Shown here: in pieces, positions 1 through 8,633 of the stretch | How positions within the stretch are numbered: the first letter of the stretch is position 1 | Layout: every line of letters starts with the position of its first letter | DNA from: Marinobacter azerbaijanicus | GTDB lineage: Bacteria; Pseudomonadota; Gammaproteobacteria; Pseudomonadales; Oleiphilaceae | Reading direction: 5' to 3' | Length of the DNA: 64,000 nucleotides | NCBI RefSeq assembly: GCF_030250645.1 | Contig: NZ_JASSVS010000006.1 | Coordinates: 248,001-312,000, forward strand | Program-made: the position numbers and the translations under genes | Notes under the pieces: generated by a model | Database searches by the model: none | What the model saw: only the letters and a program-made list of their open reading frames with translations | What the model was told of the DNA's origin: nothing

Positions 1-196
1 CTGCCGCGCCTGGCCGGCCAATCTGATAGGCCCAGCAGATATGACGGGCGCCGGGATGGTCCCTGTGAGCCTGCTCAAGCCAGGCCTTGACCTGATCCCT
101 GGACGAGACAGGCGCAACCCGGGCAATAAAGCGGCTCTTTTTGACTTCAATTTCCCGTTCCAGAAAACCGGCCGGGACTGGATAATCCTTGGACAT
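1..196 (-). CDS. yigZ: YigZ/IMPACT family protein (UPF0029), 5' part only
   Basis: The first 65 codons are present on the minus strand, starting at ATG 196-194; the rest lies beyond the left edge. The N-terminal pattern is YPVPA, then EVKKSRFIARVAPV about 20 residues in, then HPGARHICWAYQIG. This matches the start of the YigZ/IMPACT family, where a KSRFI strand is followed by a conserved His-containing HxC/W segment. The family is implicated in translation control and its bacterial function is unsettled. It diverges from the next gene, with a 69-base gap holding the two promoters. Confidence 0.8.
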   Translation of the reverse strand, partial: MSKDYPVPAGFLEREIEVKKSRFIARVAPVSSRDQVKAWLEQAHRDHPGARHICWAYQIGRPGAA

Positions 197-265
197 GAGG
201 CCCCTGTTCTGTAACGTTTGTCTTCGTGTAACTCTTGTAAGTGATCATCTGGGCGAATCTGGCGT

Positions 266-1468
266 ATGGTAGAGATAAATCACGGAGAGCTCCATTCAAT
301 GCCAGACCCCCTCACCCCTGAACTGACAGTCCGAACAGTGCGGTCCATCGGTGACATCGAGGCAAACGTCTGGGATCAGCTCAGCGGCACACACAGCCCC
401 TTTCTGCGCCACGATTTTCTGCTTGCACTGGAAGAGTCCGGTTGTACATCCGCTGCCACGGGATGGCGTCCATCTCACCTGACATTCTACCTCAATGGCA
501 GGCTTGCCGGTGTCGCCCCTGCCTACCTGAAAACCCACTCCATGGGCGAGTACGTTTTTGACTGGGCCTGGGCCGATGCCTATCGGCGCCATGGCATGGA
601 CTACTACCCCAAACTGCTGATCGCCATTCCCTTTACGCCCTGCCAGGGGCCACGACTGCTGTTCTCCGAAGAGCTTCGCGAATGGATGACGTCAGAGCGA
701 ATCCACAAGGCGCTGGATTCAGTCACCGACGACCTGGCCGCCCATTCGTGGCACCTGCTGTTTCCGGATAAACAGGATCAGGAACTGCTTACCGGGGAGG
801 ATCAGCTTCATCGCCTTGGCTGCCAGTTCCACTGGTATAACCATGGCTACAGCACGTTCGATGACTTCCTCGCCAGACTGACTTCGCGAAAACGGAAATC
901 CATCCGCAAGGAGCGAAGGCAGGTGACTGACCAGGGCATTTCCTTCCATCATTTTTCCGGTAATGATATGCCCGACCACATCATCCCGGCATTCTATGTA
1001 TTCTATCAGGCCACCTACCTGAAGCGCGGGCAACGGCCGTATCTGAACGAGGACTTCTTTCATCAGCTCAGAGAGAGGCAGCCGGACCAGCTACACATTG
1101 TCATGGCCGTCATGAACGAAAAAATGATTGCCGGAGCCCTGTTTCTGCTGGGCGGGGAGACCCTCTACGGTCGCTACTGGGGATGCCTGGAGGAATTCGA
1201 TCATCTGCATTTTGAAACCTGTTACTATCAGGGCATTGAGCTGGCCATTCAGCAGGCACTGACAAGTTTCGACGCCGGCGCCCAGGGAGAGCATAAACTG
1301 GTTCGGGGGTTTGAGCCGGTAATTACCCATTCTTGGCACGGCATACGGCATCCGGGGTTCCGAGAGGCCATCGCGAGGTTTACTGTGGAAGAAGCCGAGC
1401 ATGTCATGGCCTATGCCGGGGAAGCGCTGGATGCACTACCCTTCAGGCAGGTGGAACCGGATCAATAG
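266..1468 (+). CDS. FemAB-like / GNAT-fold N-acyltransferase (DUF482, COG3146)
   Basis: This 400-residue protein matches the DUF482/COG3146 'predicted N-acyltransferase' family, which has the doubled GNAT fold seen in FemAB-type peptidoglycan enzymes. Recognisable segments are SPFLRHDFLLALE near residue 46, the FTPCQGPRLLF motif near 122, a basic SRKRKSIRKERR stretch near 208, and the GRYWGCLEEFDHLHFETCYY block near 304. The substrate is unknown. The reading frame starts at 266, but an internal ATG at 299 (MPDPLTPE) sits better against family alignments and could be the true start. Nothing in the neighbours defines a pathway. Confidence 0.8.
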   Translation: MVEINHGELHSMPDPLTPELTVRTVRSIGDIEANVWDQLSGTHSPFLRHDFLLALEESGCTSAATGWRPSHLTFYLNGRLAGVAPAYLKTHSMGEYVFDWAWADAYRRHGMDYYPKLLIAIPFTPCQGPRLLFSEELREWMTSERIHKALDSVTDDLAAHSWHLLFPDKQDQELLTGEDQLHRLGCQFHWYNHGYSTFDDFLARLTSRKRKSIRKERRQVTDQGISFHHFSGNDMPDHIIPAFYVFYQATYLKRGQRPYLNEDFFHQLRERQPDQLHIVMAVMNEKMIAGALFLLGGETLYGRYWGCLEEFDHLHFETCYYQGIELAIQQALTSFDAGAQGEHKLVRGFEPVITHSWHGIRHPGFREAIARFTVEEAEHVMAYAGEALDALPFRQVEPDQ

Positions 1469-1511
1469 CACAGACCCAACTTCTAACCGACATTAAGCAG
1501 AGTGGGCAGCC

Positions 1512-2165
1512 ATGGAACTGGACCATATTTTCGATCTTCTGAGCGCCGACTACTTCATCCTTGTGATCGCCGCCACGGCGCTAATTGTGGCAATCATCGC
1601 CGCTGTTTCCGGCGCCACTGCCAGACGAAAAATGTCTGAGCAGAACGATACTGTAAAACAGCGGGTGGACAGCCTGTGGCTGGATATGGATGAAATGCGG
1701 GTCTCACAGTTCAATGGCCCCTCAGGGGGCCATGAGAGCAGGGAAACCGCCGACAGCGAGCGGTTTCTGGCAGAGAAATCTGCTTACGAAGCCATCTGGC
1801 CGCAACTCTGGACACTGCACGACAAACTCGGCATGTTTCTTCGGGCAGTGGAGGCTGACGAGCAGGCCGGCGAACTGCGGGTTGAGGCGCGCAATGCAGC
1901 GCTGGATGCCCGCAGCACACTAAACCGTGTACGCCCCTTCTGCCATGGGGATGTTGATGAGCTTATTACTCAACTGATTGATAACCATATAAAGGCACAC
2001 CTGGCCGCCTGCCATTATATGGATTTGAGAAAGGACTCTCTGTCGTCCGGCTCCAGCCACGACAGGGCAGTACAGAAAGAGAAGTTCCACATGCTCTATG
2101 ATGGCCAAACAAAGGAAATGCTGAACCAGCTCGTTATCATTATCAGGCGCAGAATACTCCGCTAG
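1512..2165 (+). CDS. Membrane-anchored hypothetical protein with coiled-coil/helical body
   Basis: A 217-residue protein I do not recognise. Residues about 12-37 form one strong hydrophobic segment preceded by acidic residues and followed by ATARRK, so the body is probably cytoplasmic. The remainder is helical and charged, with no Cys-pair or catalytic motif. It follows the acyltransferase gene on the same strand after 43 bases, with only a weak ribosome site (GTGGGC). It converges with pncB, with 19 bases between the stops. It looks like a real gene because codon use and protein composition match its neighbours. The function is unknown. Confidence 0.6.
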   Translation: MELDHIFDLLSADYFILVIAATALIVAIIAAVSGATARRKMSEQNDTVKQRVDSLWLDMDEMRVSQFNGPSGGHESRETADSERFLAEKSAYEAIWPQLWTLHDKLGMFLRAVEADEQAGELRVEARNAALDARSTLNRVRPFCHGDVDELITQLIDNHIKAHLAACHYMDLRKDSLSSGSSHDRAVQKEKFHMLYDGQTKEMLNQLVIIIRRRILR

Positions 2166-2184
2166 GGTATCTCCAACCGCCAGC

Positions 2185-3543
2185 TCACTTCTTGCTGACC
2201 CTCTCCAGGGTGTCACGCTGCAGCGCTCTGAGAAACTCACTGATAACAACCGGACTCTCGTTAACCGGGTCAAGGGAACGGAATCGCTCCGGCAGTGTAT
2301 CAATTGACTTGCTTGCCGCCTTTACCTGGTCATCCAGCGGGGCAATAGCACCTTCGATAATCCTCCCTTCCTTCATCACCGGTCTCAGCAGAGGCGTGCC
2401 GTCAAACACCTCGTCCCGGCCTGAAACAACGTCCTCAGCAATACGGCCATCTGTTCCCAGGCGCCGGTAAACCTGCTTTGGGCCGGGGAAGGACTGCTTG
2501 CCCGGAGAATTTTTCATCCGCGGAAGACTGGCATACTCCGTCAGTTTGAAGGCAAGTTCCAGTGCCGGGCCGTCCTTTGCCACCCCGATAGCAGTACCCA
2601 CACCAAAACCATCAATGGGCGCTCCGGATGAACAGAGCTTTGCGATCCTGTACTCATCGAGACCGCCACTTGCCATTATCTTGATATCAGTCAGGCCGGC
2701 TTCATCCAGCATTTTTCTGCAATCCACAGCCTCGGCCGCAAGATCCCCGGAATCCAGACGGATGCCGCCGACGCTCACTTCCGGCTCATCCTTTAACCAC
2801 TTGATGATGCGGTCTACCGCAGAGCGGGTATCGTAGGTATCCACCAGTAGCGTTGTCCCCGGATACAGGCTGGCGTAGATTCGGAAGGCATCCATCTCGT
2901 CCGGGCAGGCCTGCACAAAGCTGTGAGCCATGGTTCCATAAACCGGCATATTGAAATCCAGGCCCGCCAGAACATTGCTGGTACCGGTCAGCCCCGCCAG
3001 CCGATAGGCCCTTACGCCCCGGTGGGCGGCATCCAGCCCGTGCGTCCTTCGCATCCCGAAATCGACAACCGGCCGTCCCCCGGCAGCGAATGTCAGGCGA
3101 ACAGACTTTGAGGCCAGGGCTGACTCCAGATGGACGTAATTCATCACCAGGCTTTCCAGAAGCTGGACCTCCGCAATCGGCCCTTCAACTTCCAGCAGCG
3201 GCTCCTGGGGGAACAGGGGCGTCCCCTCAGGCACCGCATAAACCGAACCACTGAACCGGAAATCCCGCAGCCAGTCGAGAAACTCGGGCTGGAACCGGTC
3301 AAGGGACTCCAGGCGCTCAATATGTTCATCGCTGAAGGCCAGCGATTCTATGATGCCGACCACGTTCTGCTGGCCACAGGCGAGGACGAAATTGCGATTC
3401 TCCGGGAGCTCGCGAAAGAAAAGACTGAACACCGCAGTGTCGTCCATGCCTTCGGACCAATACGCCTGGGCCATCGCCAGTTCGTAAAGGTCTACCAGCA
3501 GGGATAAGTCACCTTCTCTTACAACCGGCGGTTGTTTCAGCAC
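2185..3543 (-). CDS. pncB: Nicotinate phosphoribosyltransferase
   Basis: Converts nicotinate plus PRPP to nicotinate mononucleotide in NAD salvage. The 452-residue protein has the NAPRTase layout: an N-terminal LVDLYELAMAQAYW helix, the THGLDAAHRGVRAYRLAG segment near 168, and GTMAHSFVQA at 203-212 with the catalytic His207. The phosphate-binding barrel strands VDTYDTRSAV and GGIRLDSGDLA follow, then SGGLDEYRI and GFGVGT. It resembles the PncB2-type subgroup more than E. coli PncB. Its start overlaps the end of the nicotinamidase gene by 7 bases, so the two are translationally coupled and supply one pathway: nicotinamide to nicotinate to NaMN. Confidence 0.93.
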   Translation of the reverse strand: MLKQPPVVREGDLSLLVDLYELAMAQAYWSEGMDDTAVFSLFFRELPENRNFVLACGQQNVVGIIESLAFSDEHIERLESLDRFQPEFLDWLRDFRFSGSVYAVPEGTPLFPQEPLLEVEGPIAEVQLLESLVMNYVHLESALASKSVRLTFAAGGRPVVDFGMRRTHGLDAAHRGVRAYRLAGLTGTSNVLAGLDFNMPVYGTMAHSFVQACPDEMDAFRIYASLYPGTTLLVDTYDTRSAVDRIIKWLKDEPEVSVGGIRLDSGDLAAEAVDCRKMLDEAGLTDIKIMASGGLDEYRIAKLCSSGAPIDGFGVGTAIGVAKDGPALELAFKLTEYASLPRMKNSPGKQSFPGPKQVYRRLGTDGRIAEDVVSGRDEVFDGTPLLRPVMKEGRIIEGAIAPLDDQVKAASKSIDTLPERFRSLDPVNESPVVISEFLRALQRDTLERVSKK

Positions 3544-4085
3544 AGTTCGGCGCCCTCCTCTTTCAGTTGTTCAAAAACGGCCGGCGCCTCGTCCGCCTCA
3601 ACAGCGCGGGTTCCGCTGGTAATGAGTTCAACCTCAAAACCGAGTTTCAGTGCATCTTTGACTGTTGCCTGAACGCAGACATCAAGGGCCAGGCCGGCCA
3701 CAAAGAGCCGGTGGATACCATGCCGGCGAAGGTAGCTGTCGAGCTCGGTTCCATCGAATGCGGAATAGGCGTCGGTATCGAATGCGGTTCCCTTGCTGAC
3801 GCGGATAGCGGAGTCGGGAAGCTCCATCTTGGGGTGAAATTCAGCTCCCGGGGTATCCTGAACGCAGTGCACCGGCCAGGGGCCGCCACGATCCTGAAAG
3901 CTGATGTGATCCACGGTGTGCCAGTCACGGCTGGCGAGGATCGGCCAGCCGGCTTCCTGCGCCTTACCGATCCACTCATTGATAGCCGGAAAGATCTCGT
4001 CACTTCCGGGAACCGCCAGACTACCGCCTTCGCAGAAGTCGTTCTGAACATCTACCAGCAACAGGGCATTGGATCCAGTGTTCAT
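3537..4085 (-). CDS. pncA: Nicotinamidase (isochorismatase fold)
   Basis: Hydrolyses nicotinamide to nicotinate and ammonia. From ATG 4085 the protein has 182 residues. The Asp-Lys-Cys triad is visible as D12 (LVDVQNDFCEGG), K98 (VSKGTAFDTDAYSAFDG) and C137 (GLALDVCVQATV). Metal ligands D54, H56 and H73 lie in ASRDWHTVDH and WPVHC. I chose 4085 because GGGAGG sits eight bases upstream; a longer frame opens at 4100 but would place this ribosome site inside the gene. It overlaps pncB by 7 bases and is the first gene of the pair. Confidence 0.93.
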   Translation of the reverse strand: MNTGSNALLLVDVQNDFCEGGSLAVPGSDEIFPAINEWIGKAQEAGWPILASRDWHTVDHISFQDRGGPWPVHCVQDTPGAEFHPKMELPDSAIRVSKGTAFDTDAYSAFDGTELDSYLRRHGIHRLFVAGLALDVCVQATVKDALKLGFEVELITSGTRAVEADEAPAVFEQLKEEGAELC

Positions 4086-4134
4086 AAGAATACCTCCCAT
4101 GCTTCCATCGAAAGTTCATTCAGATCACCGGATG

Positions 4135-4350
4135 TCAGCTGTTCTCTATCCTGAAACCGATTTTGAGCACGACCTGGTAGTGTCCGACTTTGCCGTCAAC
4201 CACATGGCCACGCGTTTCCTGTACTTCAAACCACTCAATCTTGCGAAGGTTCTTGCTGCATTCGGCAATCGCATTTTCAATGGCATCCTCAATACTCTTC
4301 TTCGAAGAGCCAACTACTTCCACCTTCTTGTAAACATGATGGTCGGACAT
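4135..4350 (-). CDS. Dodecin family flavin-binding protein
   Basis: A 71-residue protein matching dodecin: YKKVEVVGSSKKSIEDAIENAI, then EWFEVQETRGHVVDGKVGHYQVVLKIGF. Dodecins form hollow dodecamers that store or buffer flavins. The family places a Trp (here in KIEWFEV) for stacking on the isoalloxazine ring, and it is present. The start at 4350 (MSDHH) follows AAGGAGG with ideal spacing. An upstream in-frame start at 4386 adds 12 residues with no family match. The gene sits 49 bases upstream of pncA on the same strand and may be co-transcribed. Confidence 0.9.
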   Translation of the reverse strand: MSDHHVYKKVEVVGSSKKSIEDAIENAIAECSKNLRKIEWFEVQETRGHVVDGKVGHYQVVLKIGFRIENS

Positions 4351-4470
4351 GAAACCTCCTTTCCAAGGTCGTATGTAGTCGGGCAAACCTTTTGCATAAG
4401 TCTACTTTCAGCCTATACCAGTAATCAGTCACCATCAAACAGGGGGAACTTTCGGCCCCGGATGAACTCA

Positions 4471-4501
4471 CAGGTTTCCGCCATCGTAAACCTGGTATAA
4501 C
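4471..4501 (+). promoter_or_regulatory. Inverted repeat next to a -10-like TATAAC before the DUF3750 gene
   Basis: CAGGTTT (4471-4477) and AAACCTG (4488-4494) are perfect 7-base inverted arms, followed at once by TATAAC (4496-4501), 20 bases before the DUF3750 start. This could be an operator overlapping a promoter or a small leader hairpin. No clear Shine-Dalgarno lies between it and the ATG. The promoter assignment is inference. Confidence 0.35.
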
Positions 4502-4520
4502 TTTTCAACACCGGCATCCT

Positions 4521-5327
4521 ATGAAAACCATCAAACGCTGTTTTTTCGGCTTCACCCTGACGTTGGCCCTGTTACTGGCCGGCCCACTGCTACTGGCTGC
4601 CTGCGCGGGCTTTCAGGATTCCGGGAGCTGGCGCACCGCGGACAGGTCCAGTGCCGGAATTGCTCCCACGCCTGAACAGGAGGCCGGCGCGGTGGTTCAG
4701 GTCTATGGCGCCCGCGCCTACAACTGGCGTGGCTATTTTTCACTGCACACATGGATCAGTACCAAGGAGGCCAATGCCAGCCGCTATTACGTCCATGAGG
4801 TAACCGGGTGGCGCCACTATGTGGTCCAGTCCAGGCCTGATAACCCGGACCGCGCCTGGTACGGCGCCCGACCGCAATTGATTGCGGATATCCGTGGGGA
4901 ACAGGCAGAGCGGATTATCAGGCAGCTTGCCGGTGTGATTGAGGAGTATCCCTACCCAACGGAATATGAGGCATGGCCCGGACCCAACAGCAATACGTTT
5001 GTGGCCTGGGTAATCCGGCAGATTCCGGAGATGAATGTTGCCCTGCCAAATCATGCCATCGGCAAGGATTATCTGGGTAATGGCGTGCTGTCAGAAGTGC
5101 CTGGCGGGAGCGGGTATCAATTATCGCTTGGCGGTTACTTTGGTGTGTTGGCCGGGGTTCGGGAGGGCTTTGAGCTCAACATCCTGGGGCTGTCTCTCGG
5201 TATAAACCCGCTCGGGCTTGGCATCAAACTGCCAGGCATTGGCGAGTTGGCATTGCGTAATACCAATCCTATGCCTGATGCCGCCGCATCGAGATCTGAG
5301 CTGGGTGATGCTGAGACGGCCTTATAG
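4521..5327 (+). CDS. DUF3750 domain protein, secreted/lipoprotein-like
   Basis: A 268-residue protein of the DUF3750 family. The N-terminus is a signal peptide (MKTIKRCFFGF, a hydrophobic run, then LLAACAGF at about 24-31, which could serve as a lipobox with Cys28). The mature part contains the conserved blocks VQVYGARAYNWRGYFSLHTWIS, NPDRAWYGARP, and YEAWPGPNSNTFVAWVIRQIP, which looks like an NlpC-type Asn-Thr-Phe strand. A glycine/leucine-rich LGLSLGINPLGLGIKLPGIGEL stretch follows near 225. The biochemical role is unknown. Its stop overlaps the convergent azlD stop by 6 bases. Confidence 0.85.
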   Translation: MKTIKRCFFGFTLTLALLLAGPLLLAACAGFQDSGSWRTADRSSAGIAPTPEQEAGAVVQVYGARAYNWRGYFSLHTWISTKEANASRYYVHEVTGWRHYVVQSRPDNPDRAWYGARPQLIADIRGEQAERIIRQLAGVIEEYPYPTEYEAWPGPNSNTFVAWVIRQIPEMNVALPNHAIGKDYLGNGVLSEVPGGSGYQLSLGGYFGVLAGVREGFELNILGLSLGINPLGLGIKLPGIGELALRNTNPMPDAAASRSELGDAETAL

Positions 5328-5645
5328 TGCCGTGATTCCTGCATAACGGACCAAACCCGCTGCTGCAATACCTGCTGCGATGGCGGGTAGCGGCTTTTTG
5401 ATAGCCAGCATGATAACCGCCGTAACAACCAACGCTGCCAACGAGCCGGCATCACCGCTGAATGCCATGGGAACAATAATGGCGATCAACACTGAACTGG
5501 CCATGGTGTTGATGAAGCTCTCGATACGGGGGTTGATCGTCACAAAGGACATCAGGAACACGCCACCAAAACGGGTCACCAGGGTGACCAGGGTCATCAC
5601 CGCAATCAGCGCGAGGATGCCGGTGGTAGTGGTTTCGACGGTCAT
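5322..5645 (-). CDS. azlD: AzlD-family branched-chain amino acid exporter, small subunit
   Basis: A 107-residue integral membrane protein with four hydrophobic segments and the typical AzlD size. It pairs with AzlC, which overlaps it by 4 bases (ATGA) upstream. Known AzlCD pairs (B. subtilis AzlCD, E. coli YgaZH) export branched-chain amino acids or analogues across the inner membrane. The segment VTRFGGVFLMSF near 23 matches the family. Co-translation with azlC is near certain from the overlap. The substrate here is not provable from sequence. Confidence 0.88.
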   Translation of the reverse strand: MTVETTTTGILALIAVMTLVTLVTRFGGVFLMSFVTINPRIESFINTMASSVLIAIIVPMAFSGDAGSLAALVVTAVIMLAIKKPLPAIAAGIAAAGLVRYAGITAL

Positions 5646-6391
5646 GTGGAGGCTCCCTCCTCTGCGCCTGCTTTATCTTCAGCACCGGGTTTCTTTTCCA
5701 GCCAGAAGAAGCCAATAGCCCCGCCAGCCAGAGCGCCGACCACAACGTGGGTATTGGGCGGCAGCCACTTCCAGGCGGCCAGGGATGACATCGCGGCCAC
5801 GGTCCACGCCACCAGTGTTCGTGGTGATTTTTTTCCGCCCAGAGCCATGGCCAGCAGAAAACAGCCGAGAACCATGTCCAGGCCCAGAGACTGGGGATCC
5901 TGCAGCAGGCCTCCGAAGTACACGCCGAGCCAGGTTCCGATGATCCACGCTATCCAGATGGCGAGACCGCCGCCGAGAATAACCTCCAGGTTACGTTTTC
6001 CATTCTGGTAATCCTGGGCGGACACCGCCCAGTTGGCGTCGGTCAGAAACAGCAAAACACCGTACCGTCGGCCGGGGGACATGTCCCTGAGCATGGGGTA
6101 AAGCGAGGCGCCCATCAGCAGGTGCCGGGAGTTGATGGCAAACACCACAGCAATCAATGGAATCAGTGATACCTCGCTGCCCCACATATCCACAGCGGCA
6201 AACTGCGAGGCCCCGGCAAACACGGTGGTGCTCATCAGGATGGCCTGCAGTGGCTCAAGCCCCTTCTGCACGGCCGCCAAACCAAAGGCAGCACCGAATG
6301 CCACCACGAATAACGAGATGGGAAGTAGCCGGAAAAATTCGGAACGGACTTTTTTGGGCTGAAGCTGGTAGGAATATGTGCTGACGTTCAT
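5642..6391 (-). CDS. azlC: AzlC-family branched-chain amino acid exporter, large subunit
   Basis: A 249-residue membrane protein with five to six hydrophobic segments. Family features are FGAAFGLAAVQKGL, AILMSTTVFAGASQFAA, INSRHLLMGASLYP and FLTDANWAVSA. These match AzlC/YgaZ, the large subunit of the two-component exporter with the AzlD protein encoded immediately downstream. The C-terminal tail is charged. The gene diverges from the metal-dependent hydrolase gene across a 171-base regulatory gap. Confidence 0.9.
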   Translation of the reverse strand: MNVSTYSYQLQPKKVRSEFFRLLPISLFVVAFGAAFGLAAVQKGLEPLQAILMSTTVFAGASQFAAVDMWGSEVSLIPLIAVVFAINSRHLLMGASLYPMLRDMSPGRRYGVLLFLTDANWAVSAQDYQNGKRNLEVILGGGLAIWIAWIIGTWLGVYFGGLLQDPQSLGLDMVLGCFLLAMALGGKKSPRTLVAWTVAAMSSLAAWKWLPPNTHVVVGALAGGAIGFFWLEKKPGAEDKAGAEEGAST

Positions 6392-6527
6392 CTAAGCAAG
6401 CTAATGAAACCGCCGTCAGATGCGTATAGGTAGATGCCGAAGGGTGCGCAGCATTGCCCTGAAAACGACCGATGACCGGCACTTGTCCCCTAATGACAGG
6501 CCAACCATGCAGGGCAAGTCGTACCTT

Positions 6528-6557
6528 AACCTCGTAGGACAATCCATCAACGAGGTT
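6528..6557 (+). promoter_or_regulatory. Hairpin that encloses the ribosome binding site of the next gene
   Basis: AACCTCGT (6528-6535) pairs perfectly with ACGAGGTT (6550-6557). Inside the loop GGA (6537-6539) can pair with TCC (6543-6545). The 3' arm contains GAGG, the only plausible Shine-Dalgarno for the ATG at 6563, so pairing would hide it. The inverted repeat is read directly; translational control or thermosensing is inference. Confidence 0.5.
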
Positions 6558-6562
6558 CCGCC

Positions 6563-7390
6563 ATGTCAGCAGTCACCGCTTCCTTCCCTGTCCGGCGACA
6601 GGATTTCGGTTTTGATGAAGTGCCGCGGCACTGGGTCGACACTGATCCGTTCATGACTCATCTCTTCAATGCGCTCTCGGCACTGTTTCCGGATGGCGAG
6701 CGCTTTTTCGTTGCCAGTGTCCGCGCCGTGCGGGATCAGGTGAAAGACCCTCAGCTTCAGAAAGACATCAGCGCCTTTATCGGGCAGGAGGCCATGCATG
6801 CCAAGGAGCATGGCCACTTTAACGAGGGGGCGATTCATCAGGGCTTCGACATCAAGAAGCTGGAGGGCTGGACCCGCGGTTTCCTGTCCGCGAAAAACCT
6901 GCCCCTGTTGAACAGCAAACGCACCCACCTGGCGGCTACGGTTGCACTGGAACATTTCACCGGGATTCTGTCCGCACAATTGCTCAAGCGTGAGGATCTG
7001 GTACACCAGATTGATTCGTCGATGCGCAATCTCTGGGCCTGGCACTGCATTGAGGAAAACGAGCACAAGGCCGTTGCTTTCGACACCTACCGTGAAATCT
7101 ACGGCGATGGCGCACTGGACCATGCCATCCGGGCCGGCGTTATGGTACTGGTTACGGTTCTGGTCCTGACCGCCATACACAGCTTTGTCGTGGAACTGAT
7201 GCGAGAGGATAAACAGCTCGCCAACGTCCGCTCATGGACCAGAGGCCTTGGTCGGGTGTGGGGGCGTCGGGGCCTGTTTACCGCCATCATTCCGGAGTAT
7301 CTTGATTACTTCAGGCCGGGCTTTCACCCCTGGGACCACGACACCAACTTCCTGCTGCGCAAATGGCGCAAGGAAATCGGCATCATGTAA
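6563..7390 (+). CDS. Metal-dependent hydrolase of the PF10118 (ferritin-like) family
   Basis: A 275-residue protein with the PF10118 pattern: VPRHWVDTDPFMTHLFNALS near 17, FPDGERFFVASVR near 42, and IGQEAMHAKEHGHFN near 74. VALEHFTGILSAQLL near 129 and a WHCIEENEHKAVAFDTYR block near 161 complete it. Repeated Glu and ExxH pairs suggest a di-metal helical site. One hydrophobic helix (about 195-213) may touch the membrane. The family is often found beside lipid or steroid metabolism genes but its reaction is unclear. The start is fixed by GAGG eight bases upstream, and that site lies in a stem. It ends 7 bases from the convergent Sir2 gene. Confidence 0.85.
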   Translation: MSAVTASFPVRRQDFGFDEVPRHWVDTDPFMTHLFNALSALFPDGERFFVASVRAVRDQVKDPQLQKDISAFIGQEAMHAKEHGHFNEGAIHQGFDIKKLEGWTRGFLSAKNLPLLNSKRTHLAATVALEHFTGILSAQLLKREDLVHQIDSSMRNLWAWHCIEENEHKAVAFDTYREIYGDGALDHAIRAGVMVLVTVLVLTAIHSFVVELMREDKQLANVRSWTRGLGRVWGRRGLFTAIIPEYLDYFRPGFHPWDHDTNFLLRKWRKEIGIM

Positions 7391-7397
7391 TACCCCC

Positions 7398-8289
7398 TCA
7401 GAGCTGGCCCAGCGAGACGGCCAGGGTTTCGCTGATCCCCGCATTGAGCTTCAGGTCCACCAGCGAATCAGCCCGGGTACGACCCAGATTCAATGTCGCT
7501 ATGGGCTTGCCCCATTCCCTGGCATACCGACAGAAGCGGAAACCGGAATAAACCATCAGCGATGAGCCGATCACCAGCAGGCCGTCGCTGGCTTTGAGCG
7601 TGTCCAGCGCTGAATACACCCGATCCCTGGGCACATAATCGCCGAAGAACACAACATCCGGCTTGAGAATACCCTCACAGCGTGGGCAGTCGGCAATGCG
7701 AAAATCCGAAAAATCCACCTCAAGGTCGGCATCGCCATCCGGTGCAGCACCTGCTGTGTATTCCCGGGTTCATGTCAGCACAGCGTTCATGCACCTCGTC
7801 CCGTTTGCACCGGTATTCGCAGCTCATACAAACAACCTCATCCGCCCTGCCATGGAGGTCCGTTACAGAGCGGCTACCAGCCTGCTGATGCAGACGGTCG
7901 ACGTTCTGGGTGACCAACAGCCGGCTGTGGTTGCGCAATTCCAGCTCAGCAACAAGATGATGAGCGCTATTGGGCCTGGCATTGCGGATGACTGGCCAGC
8001 CAATAAGGCTTCGGCCCCAGTATCGTCTTCGCACAGTCAGGCTGGTCATGAAATCCTGGTGCTGTACCGGTTGTTTCCGTTTCCAGGCGCCATCGCCATC
8101 CCGGTAGTCGGGAATGCCCGAGTCGGTACTGACGCCAGCGCCGGTCAGTATCATCAGGCCCGGGTGCCGGTGAATGAACTCCGCCAGCATCGCACCCGCC
8201 TGTTCGGGGCAATGCTGGACCAGCGGCTGGTCGTTGACCGGCATGGTTATAGCCCTGGTGGGCGGTGGAGCTGCAGACATCAAAATCAC
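7398..8289 (-). pseudogene. Sir2-family NAD-dependent deacetylase, interrupted by a frameshift
   Basis: Two frames together make one sirtuin. The 5' part (from GTG 8289, or ATG 8280/8244) carries LTGAGVSTDSGIPDYRD, TQNVDRLHQQAG, the catalytic His in DLHGRADEVV, and the first zinc pair CMSC. Near 7750 the frame changes; the 3' part continues with PDGDADLE, VDFSDF, the second zinc pair CPRC, LKPDVVFFGD and VIGSSLMVYSG. Either one base too many or two too few around minus-strand CACAGCAGGTGC explains the break. All core motifs are present, so this is either a recent inactivating mutation or a sequencing error. An intact product would deacylate lysine with NAD and release nicotinamide. Confidence 0.85.
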
Positions 8290-8378
8290 ACCTGTTTGAA
8301 TATCCCTCTACTTTAAGGAGCAAACTCTGCGTTGCCAATGGCATTGATGGAAAACAACCATACCCGGCAGGCCCTTGG

Positions 8379-8633
8379 TCACCGCCCCTGTCCCCGGGTT
8401 TTCCAGAATGGCTTGAGTATCTCAGCCTGTCGCTGAGCTTCAGTCAGCCCGATGTCGGCCAGCAGATGATCGCTCAGCTGCGCCAGTTGCCGGCGGCTGC
8501 GATGGGTCCGAACCATATGCATCAGCCACTTTGCGGAAATCACGGCCATGACGGCTTTCTGCGCTTTCGCCACGGCATTAGCCTTGCGAATAATCCCTGC
8601 GTGGGTCAGCGATTGGGTGTTTGCAGTGGTCAT
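8379..8633 (-). CDS. DUF1127 domain small protein
   Basis: An 84-residue basic protein. The C-terminal half has the DUF1127 signature RRQLAQLSDHLLADIGLTEAQRQAE (about 47-71; Arg, Leu-Asp and DIGL are the conserved positions). DUF1127 proteins in alpha- and gammaproteobacteria are small, often stress- or phosphate-linked, and at least some bind RNA. The role here is unknown. The start is secured by AAGGAGA ahead of the ATG. About 200 bases upstream hold its own promoter, so it is probably monocistronic. Confidence 0.85.
   Translation of the reverse strand: MTTANTQSLTHAGIIRKANAVAKAQKAVMAVISAKWLMHMVRTHRSRRQLAQLSDHLLADIGLTEAQRQAEILKPFWKTRGQGR

Noticed and set aside
7398..7718. A separate 106-residue gene
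   Set aside because: It is the 3' half of the Sir2 gene in a shifted frame, recognised by the second zinc pair and the VIGSSLMVYSG segment.
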